A stretch of DNA of 64,000 nucleotides. It comes from Capillidium heterosporum (taxonomy: Eukaryota; Entomophthoromycota; Entomophthoromycetes; Entomophthorales; Capillidiaceae). The stretch is from assembly GCA_016630905.1 (NCBI GenBank), contig WBMQ01000001.1, positions 2,418,001 through 2,482,000 of the forward strand. Direction: 5' to 3'. A model generated the notes under the pieces. It searched no databases and had not been told where the DNA came from. It saw only the letters and a list, made by a program, of their open reading frames with translations. Of this stretch, positions 47,409 to 58,753 are shown one piece after another (positions within the stretch are counted from its first letter, which is position 1; every line of letters begins with the position of its first letter). Position numbers and translations under genes: made by a program.

Positions 47409-48239
47409 CTAGTATTCAGTTTTGGGGCACTTGCTGATATCGATCTCATCCTTATTGCACTGGGCATTGTAGACGGGCTTACGACAACTGAAACTTCCAT
47501 AACTGTTCTTCTTCCAGCACTTGGGTGCATTTTTATCGGATAAAGAGTAGCTTCTTCCATAGCTATCTTTGCACTTATCGACAGGTTTGGGGCATTCGGG
47601 ACCAGGAGGAGGGATCTTACAATCCTTGATATCTACTTGGCCTTGGCTGGCATTACAAGATTTATTGTAAGCAGGGTTGGTACACTTCCAACCATAGCCA
47701 TCCTTGGACCAACATTTAGGAGCTTTAGGATCGTTAGCCTTGAAAGTTTTGTAGTTGAAAGTGCAGGTATCGTCTGGTTTAGGGCAATCTGGCTTAGGCG
47801 GGATGTACCCTGGGCAAGTGGAGACATCCAAAGTGGAGCCGTCTTCGCTACAGGATCCGTTAGCTGGTTTTCGATCACATATAAACCCGCTTCCTTTGGA
47901 TTTCCAACATTCGGGGACGCCTGCCATACCGAAGTTGTAGGCGATATCGCCTTGGTAGATGCACATGGTGTCGGCGTTGGGGCATTTGGGCTTGGGGTCA
48001 GGGTATTTGCAGTTGGTGATGTCGGTTTTACCTTGGGGGCATCTTCCATACTGCTTGGGTCCACAACTCCATTTTCCGTAGGATTCACTCCAACAGGCTG
48101 GAGCATCCTTGTCGACTGGGGTAAAGTCCTTGTAATTGTAATTGCACTTGGCATCCTTGGGTGGACAGTTGGTGTAAGCTTCGGTGGCTGCCTGAGCGAC
48201 CGAAATGAGAGTAGCTACTAAACCGATAGTGAATTTCAT
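47409..48239 (-). CDS. Secreted six-cysteine-repeat protein, short form (276 aa)
   Basis: Signal peptide MKFTIGLVATLISVAQA, then the N-terminal module (CPPKDAKCNYNYKDFTPVD), one single 66-residue repeat (CPNADTMC...FGMAGVPECW...STLDVSTCPGY) and the two closing modules (DDTCTFNYKTFKAND and DKCKDSYGRSYSLSD). It is the minimal version of the family and shows which parts are constant: both end caps with a variable number of repeats. Its 3' 400 bp are nearly identical to those of the 672-aa gene while its 5' half is more diverged. Role unknown; likely extracellular. Confidence 0.93.
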   Translation of the reverse strand: MKFTIGLVATLISVAQAATEAYTNCPPKDAKCNYNYKDFTPVDKDAPACWSESYGKWSCGPKQYGRCPQGKTDITNCKYPDPKPKCPNADTMCIYQGDIAYNFGMAGVPECWKSKGSGFICDRKPANGSCSEDGSTLDVSTCPGYIPPKPDCPKPDDTCTFNYKTFKANDPKAPKCWSKDGYGWKCTNPAYNKSCNASQGQVDIKDCKIPPPGPECPKPVDKCKDSYGRSYSLSDKNAPKCWKKNSYGSFSCRKPVYNAQCNKDEIDISKCPKTEY

Positions 48240-48273
48240 TGTTTGATGTTTATTTCTGGTCCGTATATACGGG

Positions 48274-48281
48274 TTTATATA
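48274..48281 (-). promoter_or_regulatory. TATA box of the short cysteine-repeat gene
   Basis: TATATAAA on the minus strand about 36 bp before the ATG. Confidence 0.6.
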
Positions 48282-49367
48282 CCTTAGGATGAATCAAACT
48301 TCAGTAGGTTTATCGACAAGTAGCAAAGGTCTTGGATACTGAGTGTGTGAAAATACTCTGATCGATATAGCAAGCTAAAAATATAAGCTTTCTAGTAAAG
48401 CCATTCATATATTTTCTATAATTAGGTAAAACTCAATAATGAATGTCTAGCTATGCTAAAAATAAGCCACCATCCATCAAATTACCAAATGGATGAGTAG
48501 GCATTTACATAATGCATCATAAACAGGGTGTCAATTTAAACCAACACATCCGAACTTACCAATTTACTAAACCACGAGACACTTTGGACATTACTATACT
48601 AATATCAAAGGAGAGGTAGGATCAATGAGGTTCAAAAATGGATATAAAGCACGCAGGCTCTGCAGATTTTAATTTGATCCGCTATCGATATTTTTAACTT
48701 CAAGAAGTATGCGAAGGAAAACAGACTGAGTCCCCTTATAATATCGGATAGACCTTTCAAAATAAAGGGTTGGATCCACCCGCTCTTCAATATATGCCAT
48801 GAATTAAGACTCTAAAGAATATAAATAGATGTACTAAAATGCATTTTTGAAGTGGGATGTGTCAAAATCTGAAGCAACGTCATCTCAAAAAATGTCAAAA
48901 CCACACGATTTTAGATAGAGTCGGAGGGATACATTGCCTTATCGGAAAAGCTAGACTAATGATATTTGGTTGATCTGTAAGTCAATGATGTAAAGTTCCA
49001 ACCATAATGAAAGTCGTCGACTTTGGCTAGTCCATTTACTTTCATTAGGATGTATATTCATTAAAATGACTGTTGGTAAGAAACAGTAAAGCGACATATA
49101 TTTGGATGTAAAACTGGTATATACTCTGTTCAGATAGATTGTGCAATTTTTTACAAGCTAACGTGTGAAAGATTATAAGGCTTATCTGAACAGCACACTA
49201 TCCATCCCTAAGTAGTAATTTTGAAGATTATATCAGCTATTTTCAACAGTTGATTTGAAACTGAAAAGTATTTTGAAATAAAATGAATAAAAATAGTATA
49301 TCAAATATATTCTCAAAATATATACCTACCATTATTTATTACTACTAAAAGCTCTACTCTAAATTAA
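48282..49367. other. Intergenic
   Basis: About 1.1 kb of AT-rich sequence without a supported gene. Confidence 0.5.
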
Positions 49368-52300
49368 TCATACCTTCAGTTGCATCTTCGGCTTGGAAAA
49401 CTTATCCGAAACCCACTTCCTTACATACCCGTTCAAGACGACGCATCGTTCCCACAAGATACCCGAACCACACATAGCTAAGCATAGAAGCATCAACTTC
49501 CATCTAAATTCCATAGGGAAGACGTTATGGCCCTGGGGTAAATTATATTTCATAACATATGCACCTACAGCACCGTATCCTAAATCCTTCAGCACATCGC
49601 TATCGCCACAGTTGATACGAAAGGCACACCCTATTATATTGGGATTGGCAACCGTAATGTATATACACAAAGTCATAAAGCAAGCCCAGATTAATACGAG
49701 GAGGTAATTGTAGTACCAAGCTTTGCGGTATCGGAAGCCAAAGTTAAAGATGATGGCCGAGTTGACGAACTGGAATAAACATAGAATACCTAAAAGAGCC
49801 CCTTCGTAATTGTCACCAAGGAGCCACCATTTAGATACGTCAACCGACTCGCCATCGAACTCGTTACATCTAAAGAACTGCTGCTGGTACAGTAGGGCAT
49901 ATGCGGCGATAGCGAATGTATAATGGATGACGAGTAAACCCAAAGTCGACGCCAAAGTCTCTAATCCCAATATTGAAGCAGTAGGTCTAAATCTATTCAG
50001 CTTATCGGTAGGTAGACTCTGTGTTATAGCGTACGCTAAACCAACAGTAACAGCAGCGTCAACTAGAATCCACAAATTCTGACTTAGTGAGATGGCAAAG
50101 TAGAAGGAGGGTAACTTTAGCATAGCCATGGTCTGTCCGTACATAATCAAGAACTTGTAGCTTGCTAGCGAGGTAGCCAAGGCAGCGCGACCTTGAATAA
50201 GGAGCTGGGGGCAGCAGGCGATGGATTTGGTAGGAGTGGCGAAGGGAGCTACCACCGAAGCTTCAGCTTCTGACAGGGCAATACCGACTGGTGCTAGACG
50301 TAGGGCACCGCAGTCGTTACCACCGTCCCCGCACATGGCTACCGTACCCAACTTCATCAGGTGCTGAATACAGTTCACTTTGTCGTTGGGTCGCATTCGG
50401 GCGAATATACGGATGTGAGGAAGTAGTAGATCCAGAGCTTGAGGTTGGTAAGTGATCAAATGATTGAAGGCGTCGTTGGTCAGAGCTAACTCAACTGGTT
50501 TGTTCAAATAGGTAGGCACGTCGACTTTGAATATCTTGATTAAATCGTCGATCTGGAACGTATCTTCAGTTGATTTGTCTGTAACTGGTTTACAGGTGAA
50601 ATTTTTGTCGATGACTTCACAAAGCAGGATATTGGTATCGCAGTTTGTCAAATTGGCAGTTTGCGCTACATATATCCCAGTTAGGGGATTGTCGCCAGTA
50701 ACCATTACCGTTCTCACGTCTCCATCTCTCAACTGGGTTATGGCATCCTTAGTATCCTCCTTGATTGGATTTCTAAATAAAATCAATCCCAACAACTGTA
50801 AATTCTCCTCCAACTCCTGTCGACTTTTACTTGTGATGGTATCGAGATCGGCATCGATAAGTTCACAGTAGGCCATAGCTAGGACATAGCACCCTTGTTT
50901 AGCTAAATTAGAAGCTTTATTATCGTAGTCGCTAGGTAAATTTTTGGGATTGACCAAACCTTTCACTTTCTCGAACGAACCTTTGACGAAAATGTAACAC
51001 TTTGAGTTGATGGGGTCCTGGACTATGACTGCCATGGACTGGTTTACGTAGTCAAACTCAAACCTACGTACCACATTAAAGGTAAAAGTTTCTTTTTCGG
51101 TGATTAAGACTACGCTGTCGATGAAGGGTGATTTGGGAATCTCTTTGGAGCACTTGGTAGCTTTGAAAAGTTCGATGTCGACCGGATTACCAACTAACTC
51201 ACCGTTAACTAAAGTCACATTATGGCAGGTAGCTAAACCCATGGCGAATTTCGAATCCAGTGCGTTGAAGGGAACCGGCTGGTCAACATCGAAATTGGAA
51301 GTCTCCAAGCAGCCTAGGAAGAGCACCTTACTCGTAGTCAAAGTCCCCGTCTTATCGAAGGCGAATAGTTTAACCTTACCAGCAACCACAATCCGCGTTA
51401 AATCGACGCAGAATATTTTCAATTTTTTGAGTCGATTAGCAGCTACCGATTGACCTACGACTAAAGCGGCTGGTAGTAGTGGGGAAAGGACTTGGGCGAA
51501 CCCAAACATAGCGTAAAACCAAGCTGAAGTGCCATCTTTGCCCATCAACCACATAGCAAGGATGAATATTAGAACGCCCCACCCTGCTAGGATCAACACT
51601 ACCAACTTCAGCTGCTTGTCAAAATTGAAGGTAGTTGGTATGGGGAACAGTATGTTCTGAATAAGTTTACCTCGGTCGGTATCCACTCCAGTCCGCAGCA
51701 CCAAACCAAGTGCACAGCCATTCGATAGATTACTCGAGTTGGTAGTTTGTACGACCTTCGTGCCATCGAATACCAAGCTAACTTTGCTCTTAGCTAAGTC
51801 AAATGGTTCACTGGATTCCTTCAGTTGGAACTTACGTACTGGCAAAGGTTCCCCTGTTAGCGAGGATTCGTCGACTACAGCATCCCCTTCCAACAGAACA
51901 GCATCACAAGGTATGACAGCATCCAGTTGCAGTCGAAAGATATCGCCAGGAACTAGTTGATCACTCGCAACTACTTTGAATTTACCATCTCGAAGTACCT
52001 CTACCTTGTAGATAGTCTCGGCCATAGACTTGACGCGCAGTTGAGATCGGTACTTTAATGTCACTTTGATCAACGCTGAAATCAAGATTAGGAAGGTATC
52101 TACAAGACCGATCTCGTAGTAGGCAAAATAGAAGAACAGCCACATGATGAGAAGCTGGTACATATAGAAGGGAGTACAGAACTCGTTCAGATACTCCACG
52201 ATAAAGGAATTTAGCTTAACTTTGATGAAATTGGGGCCAATTTTCGAGTAATTGTGCTGGAATTGACTGGTAGTTAAGCCCGACTTCAACTTAAATAGGT

Positions 52301-53597
52301 TGTCAATGACGGTAGGTGTTAACACCTTCAACTTCGAAAACTGGTTGTCTAGGAAGGTATATCTCGAATTCTTATATGTAAAGTAAACTTGCCTATCGAC
52401 ATCACTAGTTTTGCTACTGACCTTTAAGTGTAAATTGGTGATTCTGTTATCCAATTTCAACCTATCTAACACTTTCTCGAACACCTTATCCAAACGCTCC
52501 AGCTTTGTTAAGCTCTTGGTGTTCAAACTGATACTCTTGGGTAGCTTTTCAATTATACGTACGTAGTTGGCATCACCTTTTGCAGTTACCTTTACCTTTA
52601 TCCTAAACAAGTTGGGTAGGTAGTGTCGATAGCAGTTCAGAGTGACGAACCAGGCACAGTTACACGTCCATATCACAATAAATAGAATCGAAGATTGGTT
52701 GTAATTCTCGAGAGTAATACCGTAGGCTTTACCGGTAACCTTACCATAGTAATCTAAGACTATAACCAAGAGGAATATGATCCAACCAACGCTCATCAAG
52801 GATGTATACACAGCAACCAGGTGCCCAAACTTACTAGGTTGGAAATTTTGTATAATAAAGTCAACCTCTTTCATATTGGATTGTTGATGCTCATTTACCT
52901 CTTTAAATATAAAGTAGTCGTCCACCCTGAACTCTTTATAAAACTTGTATAGAAACCAACATACCAGTAAAGCAAATTGCATGGTCAGCAAAGAAAATAT
53001 AGATATCCACATAGGTTCAGCGTACGTAAACTTTCGCGGTAGTTTGGCAGGGCAATGCTCATAAAATTTATCTACTTCGCTATTCATATCTACCTTCCAG
53101 TCGAAAACATTCGTCTCAAATCCTAAACTTCTGGAACAGGTTGTAGTAAGTTGACTTCTCTTGATCGTAGAATTGAATTGAACCAAACTGACTTTTAAAT
53201 CGTTCAGACAGGGTACATACTTGATATCTTCATCCTGTGTTATCGAACTACAGCTGCATGGGTTATAGACATCCTTACAACTTTCCAAACACTGTCCATT
53301 AGGACATAGCTTTAAATTGTCGGGACAAGTAGAAGGTCTTATCTGTGCTGGACATAAACTTAAAGATCTTACGCAAAGTTGAGGACATAGCTGATCCTTC
53401 AAAGTGGGTAACGGACAGAGTTGACCAAAGATGTCATACTGGTTTACTATTTAATTTCATAGAAAAGAATAAGATTAGCGACATTTTAAAAAGAAATGAT
53501 ATATAAATAGCTTACTGGTGTGGAATACAGGCACTGAGTCTATTAAACTTGGTAGTAAGAGTTGATAGATAGCTATAAATCTGCTGATAGGCTTCAT
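49368..53597 (-). CDS. P5-type (probably P5B) P-type ATPase with signal peptide and cysteine-rich head
   Basis: ATP-driven membrane transporter of the late endosome/vacuole class; P5B relatives such as ATP13A2 and Ypk9 move polyamines. Two exons: 53516..53597 and 49368..53446, a 69-nt intron between; 1386 residues. Exon 1 encodes a signal-peptide-like start (MKPISRFIAIYQLLLP). The N-terminus then has about a dozen Cys, many as CP pairs (QLCPLP, QLCPQLC, SLCPAQ, STCPDN, KLCPNGQC), before the first membrane span. Catalytic motifs are complete: SLTGEPLPV (actuator), DKTGTLT (phosphorylation), KGSFEKVKG, MVTGDNPLTG and GDGGNDCGALR, with SEAEASVVAPF, which is typical of P5B. The helix-4 motif is SPLLPAAL, not the usual PPALP. 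The body is of normal length; the signal peptide and Cys-rich head are unusual. Subtype P5B rests on the SEAEASVV and CGDGGNDC region. Confidence 0.9.
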
Positions 53598-54657
53598 CGC
53601 TGCTTACAACCTATTTATTTGAATCGTAGAAAGTCCAATCTTCTACCTCTATTCTCTATTCAAATTAGTCGTCTTCGATGTCGATGTCAATGGTACGCCT
53701 TCGTCTATGAACTTCGATAGCCCTAAATTAATGTTTACTCCCTACCAAAACTCGATTATTGCTGATAGATAAATAGAAGTTCGGAATCATTCTCCCAAAA
53801 TCAATTTGGAAAGGTTTTCGAAGTTTGGACTATCTTGTTCTACTATCAAATTTGAACTTGGAAAACCTACGATGAGCTAATTTTATTAAGTCCTGGAAGT
53901 ATGGTTACAGCCAAATTTACGTCATTACGCATTTTATTCGAAGTTGGACTTGGAGCTAAGCAGCCGCATCTAAACTCCTTGCATGGGTAAAATTAAGGTG
54001 TAAGATATACCGATGCCGATAGTTGAAGGCGTTGCTAGATGAACTACTTCAGGCAACACTACAAAGCCTTGTCAGCTATTGGGCAGCAGCATTTTAAAAA
54101 CTGCCATTCGCATAATATCTATTGTTTTTACATAAAGCTTGTCAAATGTATGAGTGGATATATTGTCCCGTAAGGAGCTCCTTTGGATAGCTAGTGGTAA
54201 ACTCTTGAGCTACATATTCGAATCGTCAAGAGATGTACTTTTAGTTCAATTTATTGTGACGGAAATTCATATACCTTTGTTACGTTATCGCAATAGATAA
54301 GAGCTAAAGCCTGCTACTTGGATCAGGAATTGATGCTACAAATCTACTGCCACTTCATATTCTAGGTGATCTTTTACAAGTTTGATTGTAAAAAATTCTG
54401 TCTTTTCAAACACTTTAGTCAGACTTGTAGCGCTTTTTCTTGACCATTGTAATAGTGGCTTAAGAGCCTTTACTTTGAATTATTAGACCAATAAAAGTTC
54501 CATCTATTGGTATTAGTGATTTACACAGAAGTGTAAAGTTAAATATACACTCAAACCTCAACTCACTAATTTTATTAGTTTTTAATAGGATATGAGACAA
54601 CTATGATTTATCATCACTTGTTTAGCAAATTTGCAAGGCAAGCTTCAGATCCAATCT
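53598..54657. other. Intergenic with a possible orphan exon
   Basis: On the minus strand 53665..53722 reads, after an acceptor-like AATTTAG, IEVHRRRRTIDIDIEDD and a stop, which looks like a C-terminal exon. An open stretch upstream (about 53738..53830) reads FENLFQIDFGRMIPNFYLSI. No acceptable donor joins the two. It may be the end of a decayed gene. The remainder is AT-rich spacer, with the F-box promoter at the right end. Confidence 0.35.
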
Positions 54658-55938
54658 ATGAATCAAGAGATAAACTTCAGCCTAAGCATCTTTCCCGACC
54701 TTATTTTAGAAGAGATATTGAGTTACTTGGAACAATCCGAGTGGCGCAAGCTACGGTATTGCAACCACTATATCAACCATTTAATAGTATCCAAAATCTA
54801 CGAGGTAGTAATATCTCCCAGGTTGAACCAAAAAAGCTGTTGGGATAAGTTTGGAAAGCTAGTTACAAAATACGGTAGGTATATAAAAAAACTCAGCATA
54901 TTTATAATTCCAAACTTTCACGATATCGAACTTAGTTACTCAAACTTGGAAGAACTTCTAATCCCTTGTTACCAGTATGATGCCGAACTAATTAACCTTA
55001 TCAGCAACCTGGGCCAAAAGCTAACTCACTTTGGTCTCGTCTTCGATAGAACGCTACCGACGAATGTAGATTTCCAAATTGTCGCCAAGAATTTGATTCA
55101 TCTTGAATTAAATTCCATATCGTCCACCCTAGATATTTCACCAGCTTTTACTTGGTTCAGTTCCTCTCAGCTCAAAAGGTTAACTATAAATTTCCATGCT
55201 TTGAACGCCCAAATGCTTGTCCACATCAACATCAACTTCCCCAATCTCAAAATTCTGACGTTTGAATCTCGTAATTTCAGTGAGTCGATCACTATGGCCC
55301 ATACCACCTTTTTAAATTTGGAGAAATTTGAATTTGTCTTTGTATACCATGGACATTTCTCGCAAGTTCCTTTGACAATGTTCCCCAAGCTTCGACATCT
55401 GAGTTATAAGTCCAGGTACTCCTTTAACATGGAAAACTACTCCCACCTTGACCTAGAAGTTTCTCGAAAGTTGGTAAGCTTAAGTTTGGAAGTAGGTCAG
55501 ATGACGTCGGAAACTTTCGAGAAGTTCCAAAACCTTGAATACATCAGTCTAAACTTACATTGTACTTTCGAAAATCAATCCCTGGCCCTTATTCTCACCT
55601 TACCTAGGCTTTCTCAGGTCAAGCTTAAAGGGCAGATCAACGATTTTATGTTCGAATACGTAAATTGTACCAGTCCAATTGTAAGGTTAGAACTATACGA
55701 AAGCGTTACGCTAGGGTTTAACTTTTTGAAAATATTTTGGTCACAGCTCCCTTCCCTTTTAAACTTTGCCATCTACCAATCTTTACGGTACAAAAAAGTA
55801 TTTGACGATACAGTTTTCACTGAAATTGATGGGAAAGGTAGTTTGAAATTGCAGTTTGTCACTCTGCCCTGTCGCGAAGCTAAGTTTTTCGAGTGGATAT
55901 CAGCTCAATTACCAGATACCTTCTTTAGATTCAACTAA
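54658..55938 (+). CDS. F-box/leucine-rich-repeat protein (intact)
   Basis: Predicted substrate receptor of an SCF ubiquitin ligase. Single exon, 426 residues; the first in-frame ATG is at 54658. The F-box is at about residues 8-47 (SIFPDLILEEILSYLEQSEWRKLRYCNHYINHL). The rest consists of irregular leucine-rich repeats of about 25-30 residues (LSIFIIPNFHDIELSYSN, LKRLTINFHALN, LVSLSLEVGQMTSETF, LEYISLNLHCTF). No C-terminal targeting signal. Two pseudogenes (24550..25590 minus and 57052..58530 plus) belong to the same subfamily, and a distant intact relative is at 58754. The target cannot be guessed; such families often expand in fungi. Confidence 0.85.
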   Translation: MNQEINFSLSIFPDLILEEILSYLEQSEWRKLRYCNHYINHLIVSKIYEVVISPRLNQKSCWDKFGKLVTKYGRYIKKLSIFIIPNFHDIELSYSNLEELLIPCYQYDAELINLISNLGQKLTHFGLVFDRTLPTNVDFQIVAKNLIHLELNSISSTLDISPAFTWFSSSQLKRLTINFHALNAQMLVHININFPNLKILTFESRNFSESITMAHTTFLNLEKFEFVFVYHGHFSQVPLTMFPKLRHLSYKSRYSFNMENYSHLDLEVSRKLVSLSLEVGQMTSETFEKFQNLEYISLNLHCTFENQSLALILTLPRLSQVKLKGQINDFMFEYVNCTSPIVRLELYESVTLGFNFLKIFWSQLPSLLNFAIYQSLRYKKVFDDTVFTEIDGKGSLKLQFVTLPCREAKFFEWISAQLPDTFFRFN

Positions 55939-57051
55939 GGCTAGAAGAATAATGACAATGAATAGGATTAAAGGTAACTTTATATTTGAGTCATTTAAGT
56001 GAACATTTCATTAATAGCTTTATTTTTTCCATACTTTATATATAAGGCAACATAATTCCCATGTACTTTTTACCTCCGCTTATAAGTTTTCTACATATAT
56101 AGTTTATAGATGCAATTAAAAATTTATTTTAATTGGAAGGCTTCTCCAAGACTATATCAGATAGCTGTATTTAGCAAATCAAATTACGCCCTTTGATTTT
56201 TCAAGATATAGATATTTATATATACTTCCTTTGTATTTTTAACTAGATGTGTTAGTTTATATATTTCACTTTATCCAAATTAAAGATTCAACATCGATCT
56301 ATTATAGCATCAAAATAGTGCTGTAAAATTTGAATATGCTGGACTTATATTCCTCTAAACTTAATTACATTTAGAAAAAAATTCAATACTGTTATACATA
56401 GGGTGGCTCAACATTCGTTCTTCGAGGTAGTATTGAGATGGACCCTTAGATAATCTTTTACAACATTAGCCTCTAAAGTTTTTAAACTTTTAGTAGACAA
56501 GCAAAGGTACCTTTTCAGCTACAATTCATTCACCTTTGATTTGAGCCTATAAAAGCTTCACAAGAGACAAAAAGCGAATGGCATATGCCTCTACAATGCT
56601 CTATTTAATTTAATCAAAGTTGAAAAAGTTTTGAACAAGTGACAAAAAAGTGCTATTTTGCTCAAGAGTATAGTATAGTTTACAACATTTTGTCTATTCC
56701 TCTACTAATTAATTTGAACTCCATACAGATACCCCCTCTGCTCCTTGTTATATTGCTAAAGAATTTATACAGCCTTCAATTCATCTACTCAATAAGGAAT
56801 ACAAAACAGTGAGCCTTTTGCGAGATGTAGACTACTGTCTGTAAATTTAAGAATGTAGCAAATAATATGTAATCAGTTTTTATTAATGGGTAAAGTAGAA
56901 AAATCACAAATGGAAAATATGCTGTAAAATTAGGCTTTATGTAAAGCTATACTTAGAACAAATGAAAGAGATTGTATCATCAGCAATAGGTATAACTATC
57001 TAAGGATTGAATGCTTTACAACAACTTTGTATATCTTTTCAAAGTTAAGAG
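55939..57051. other. Intergenic, AT-rich
   Basis: No gene supported between the intact F-box gene and its decayed neighbour. Confidence 0.5.
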
Positions 57052-58530
57052 ATGAGCACCAACTTTAATACCCTACCTTGCCTTATAATCGAAAGAATTA
57101 TATTATCTAGAATGGTCAGGTTATATTAGGTTCCAGCATTATAATCAACAAATCAGCAGCTTTTTAATAACCAAGCTATATAGTGTGGTAAACGTAAGTG
57201 ATGTAACCAAAGAACCCTATATGAAAACCTAAGGAAAGTTAGTTGTAAAATATGATAAATGATTTAAAATATTTAGAAGCGGTTTTCCTCTAAGCATTTC
57301 CATCCAGATACTTTGTAGGAATTTAACTTACTAAACATCTATACCGAATTTTTAGTTTCAATATTATCTATAATTGAAGTATACCTATAGGTATAATATA
57401 TGAAAAACGAGTTATAATCTATCATTTTCAGATATTTATATCAAAATTTAGGTTGCAAGTTTTAATTGCTGTTCAAAAATAGTAATCCAAATTGGTGAGA
57501 TGGTTCTATTTTGCTTACACCCAAGGTTTATAAAAGTAGAAAATCAGTTTCCTAACTTAAATATGCTTTATATCAATAGCATCCTAGATAACCCCTACCT
57601 CACAAACCTTATAGGCACGCTGCAAGTACTCCTGAGGAGCTTTAAGATATATTTTTCCCGGCCCTTCCGTAGTGATATAAACTTGAAACCTATAACGTAA
57701 AACCCAAGTACCCTTTCTTTGAATATATATTGGGAAGACCTAAAAGCATTGACGTTCTTCAGTTCATTATACAATGGTTTTCTAAGGTTTTTGCACCTAG
57801 AGATGCACAAAGTGGATTCTCAGTTTTTGATTAGCGTTAATTAAAGCTTCCCCGGCTTGAAGAAGCTTAGCCTAAGTTTTTCGCATTGCGTTGAAGACCT
57901 GGGTATTATTTCACTTATTTTTTTACACTTGAGAGAATTAGATGTTATCTTTTGAAATTCTGAAGTTATAGGAAATTTTTTCTTGAGCAATTTCGCACAA
58001 CTTAAAGCTTTGCACATTTAGGTGAGCATGGATATTCAGTCAGAGTATTAGCTACTTTGCTAACCATACCTTCAACAAGCTAGCAAGTTTGAATTTAAAC
58101 ACAGGAAAAGTGACCTTGGAAACTTTCTAACGATTCCAAATCCCCAAATATATGTTTTGCAACTACTTCAAACTTTTTATGGTGAATCTATGAACCTTAT
58201 TCTCGCGCTACCTAAACTACCTCAAATAGATCTTCATAATGACATTGATAACTTTCTCTTCTAGGATATTAAGTGTATTGATCCAATAGTTAGATTGAAG
58301 CTATGTGGAAGGATTAGCTTAAATCTTCATTTTTTCAAACTACTATAATACTAACCATCTAAAATTGTCAATTTTGCTATATATCCTTCAAAGAACTGCT
58401 CAAAGGTAGTTGACGATTCAATTTTTAAGAGAATTGGTGATGGAGGCAACCTAAACTTGCAACTTTTCATCCTGTCCGATTATACTGCTAAACTCCTCGA
58501 ATGGACTAGAATCCAGTCACTCAATATTGG
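57052..58530 (+). pseudogene. F-box/LRR pseudogene next to the intact gene
   Basis: Starts with an ATG and a recognisable F-box beginning (STNFNTLPCLIIERIILSRM), then runs through fragments in all three frames that align to the whole intact protein: NKLASLNLNTGKVTLETF for the LRR part, then IDPIVRLKLCGRISLNLHFFKLL, NFAIYPSKN and VVDDSIFKRIGDGGNLNLQL near the end. Stops and indels are frequent. It covers almost the full length and lies in the same orientation, so it is a tandem duplicate that decayed. Confidence 0.8.
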
Positions 58531-58753
58531 TGCCAGTTGTGGTAGGTGTTACCGATATCATGAGAAGGATAATATGCGAATGAACCTACATTCCTTGAAA
58601 TATAATCATAATATACTATTGACTTGATATATAAGAGCTATATATACCTTACTAACCTGTACATTAATATCTAGACATTAAAAAACCAAACTAATAAAAC
58701 ACGCTATAAAAATACTTTAAATGCAATATAACTTTATAACCATCACCATAGCT

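Noticed and set aside
47637-48221. Long plus-strand frame (194 codons) opposite the short cysteine-repeat gene
   Set aside because: It is the antisense of a strongly supported secreted protein with a regular repeat composition; no ATG context or domain of its own.
51100-51453. Plus-strand frames opposite the P5 ATPase
   Set aside because: Shadows of the ATPase coding strand.
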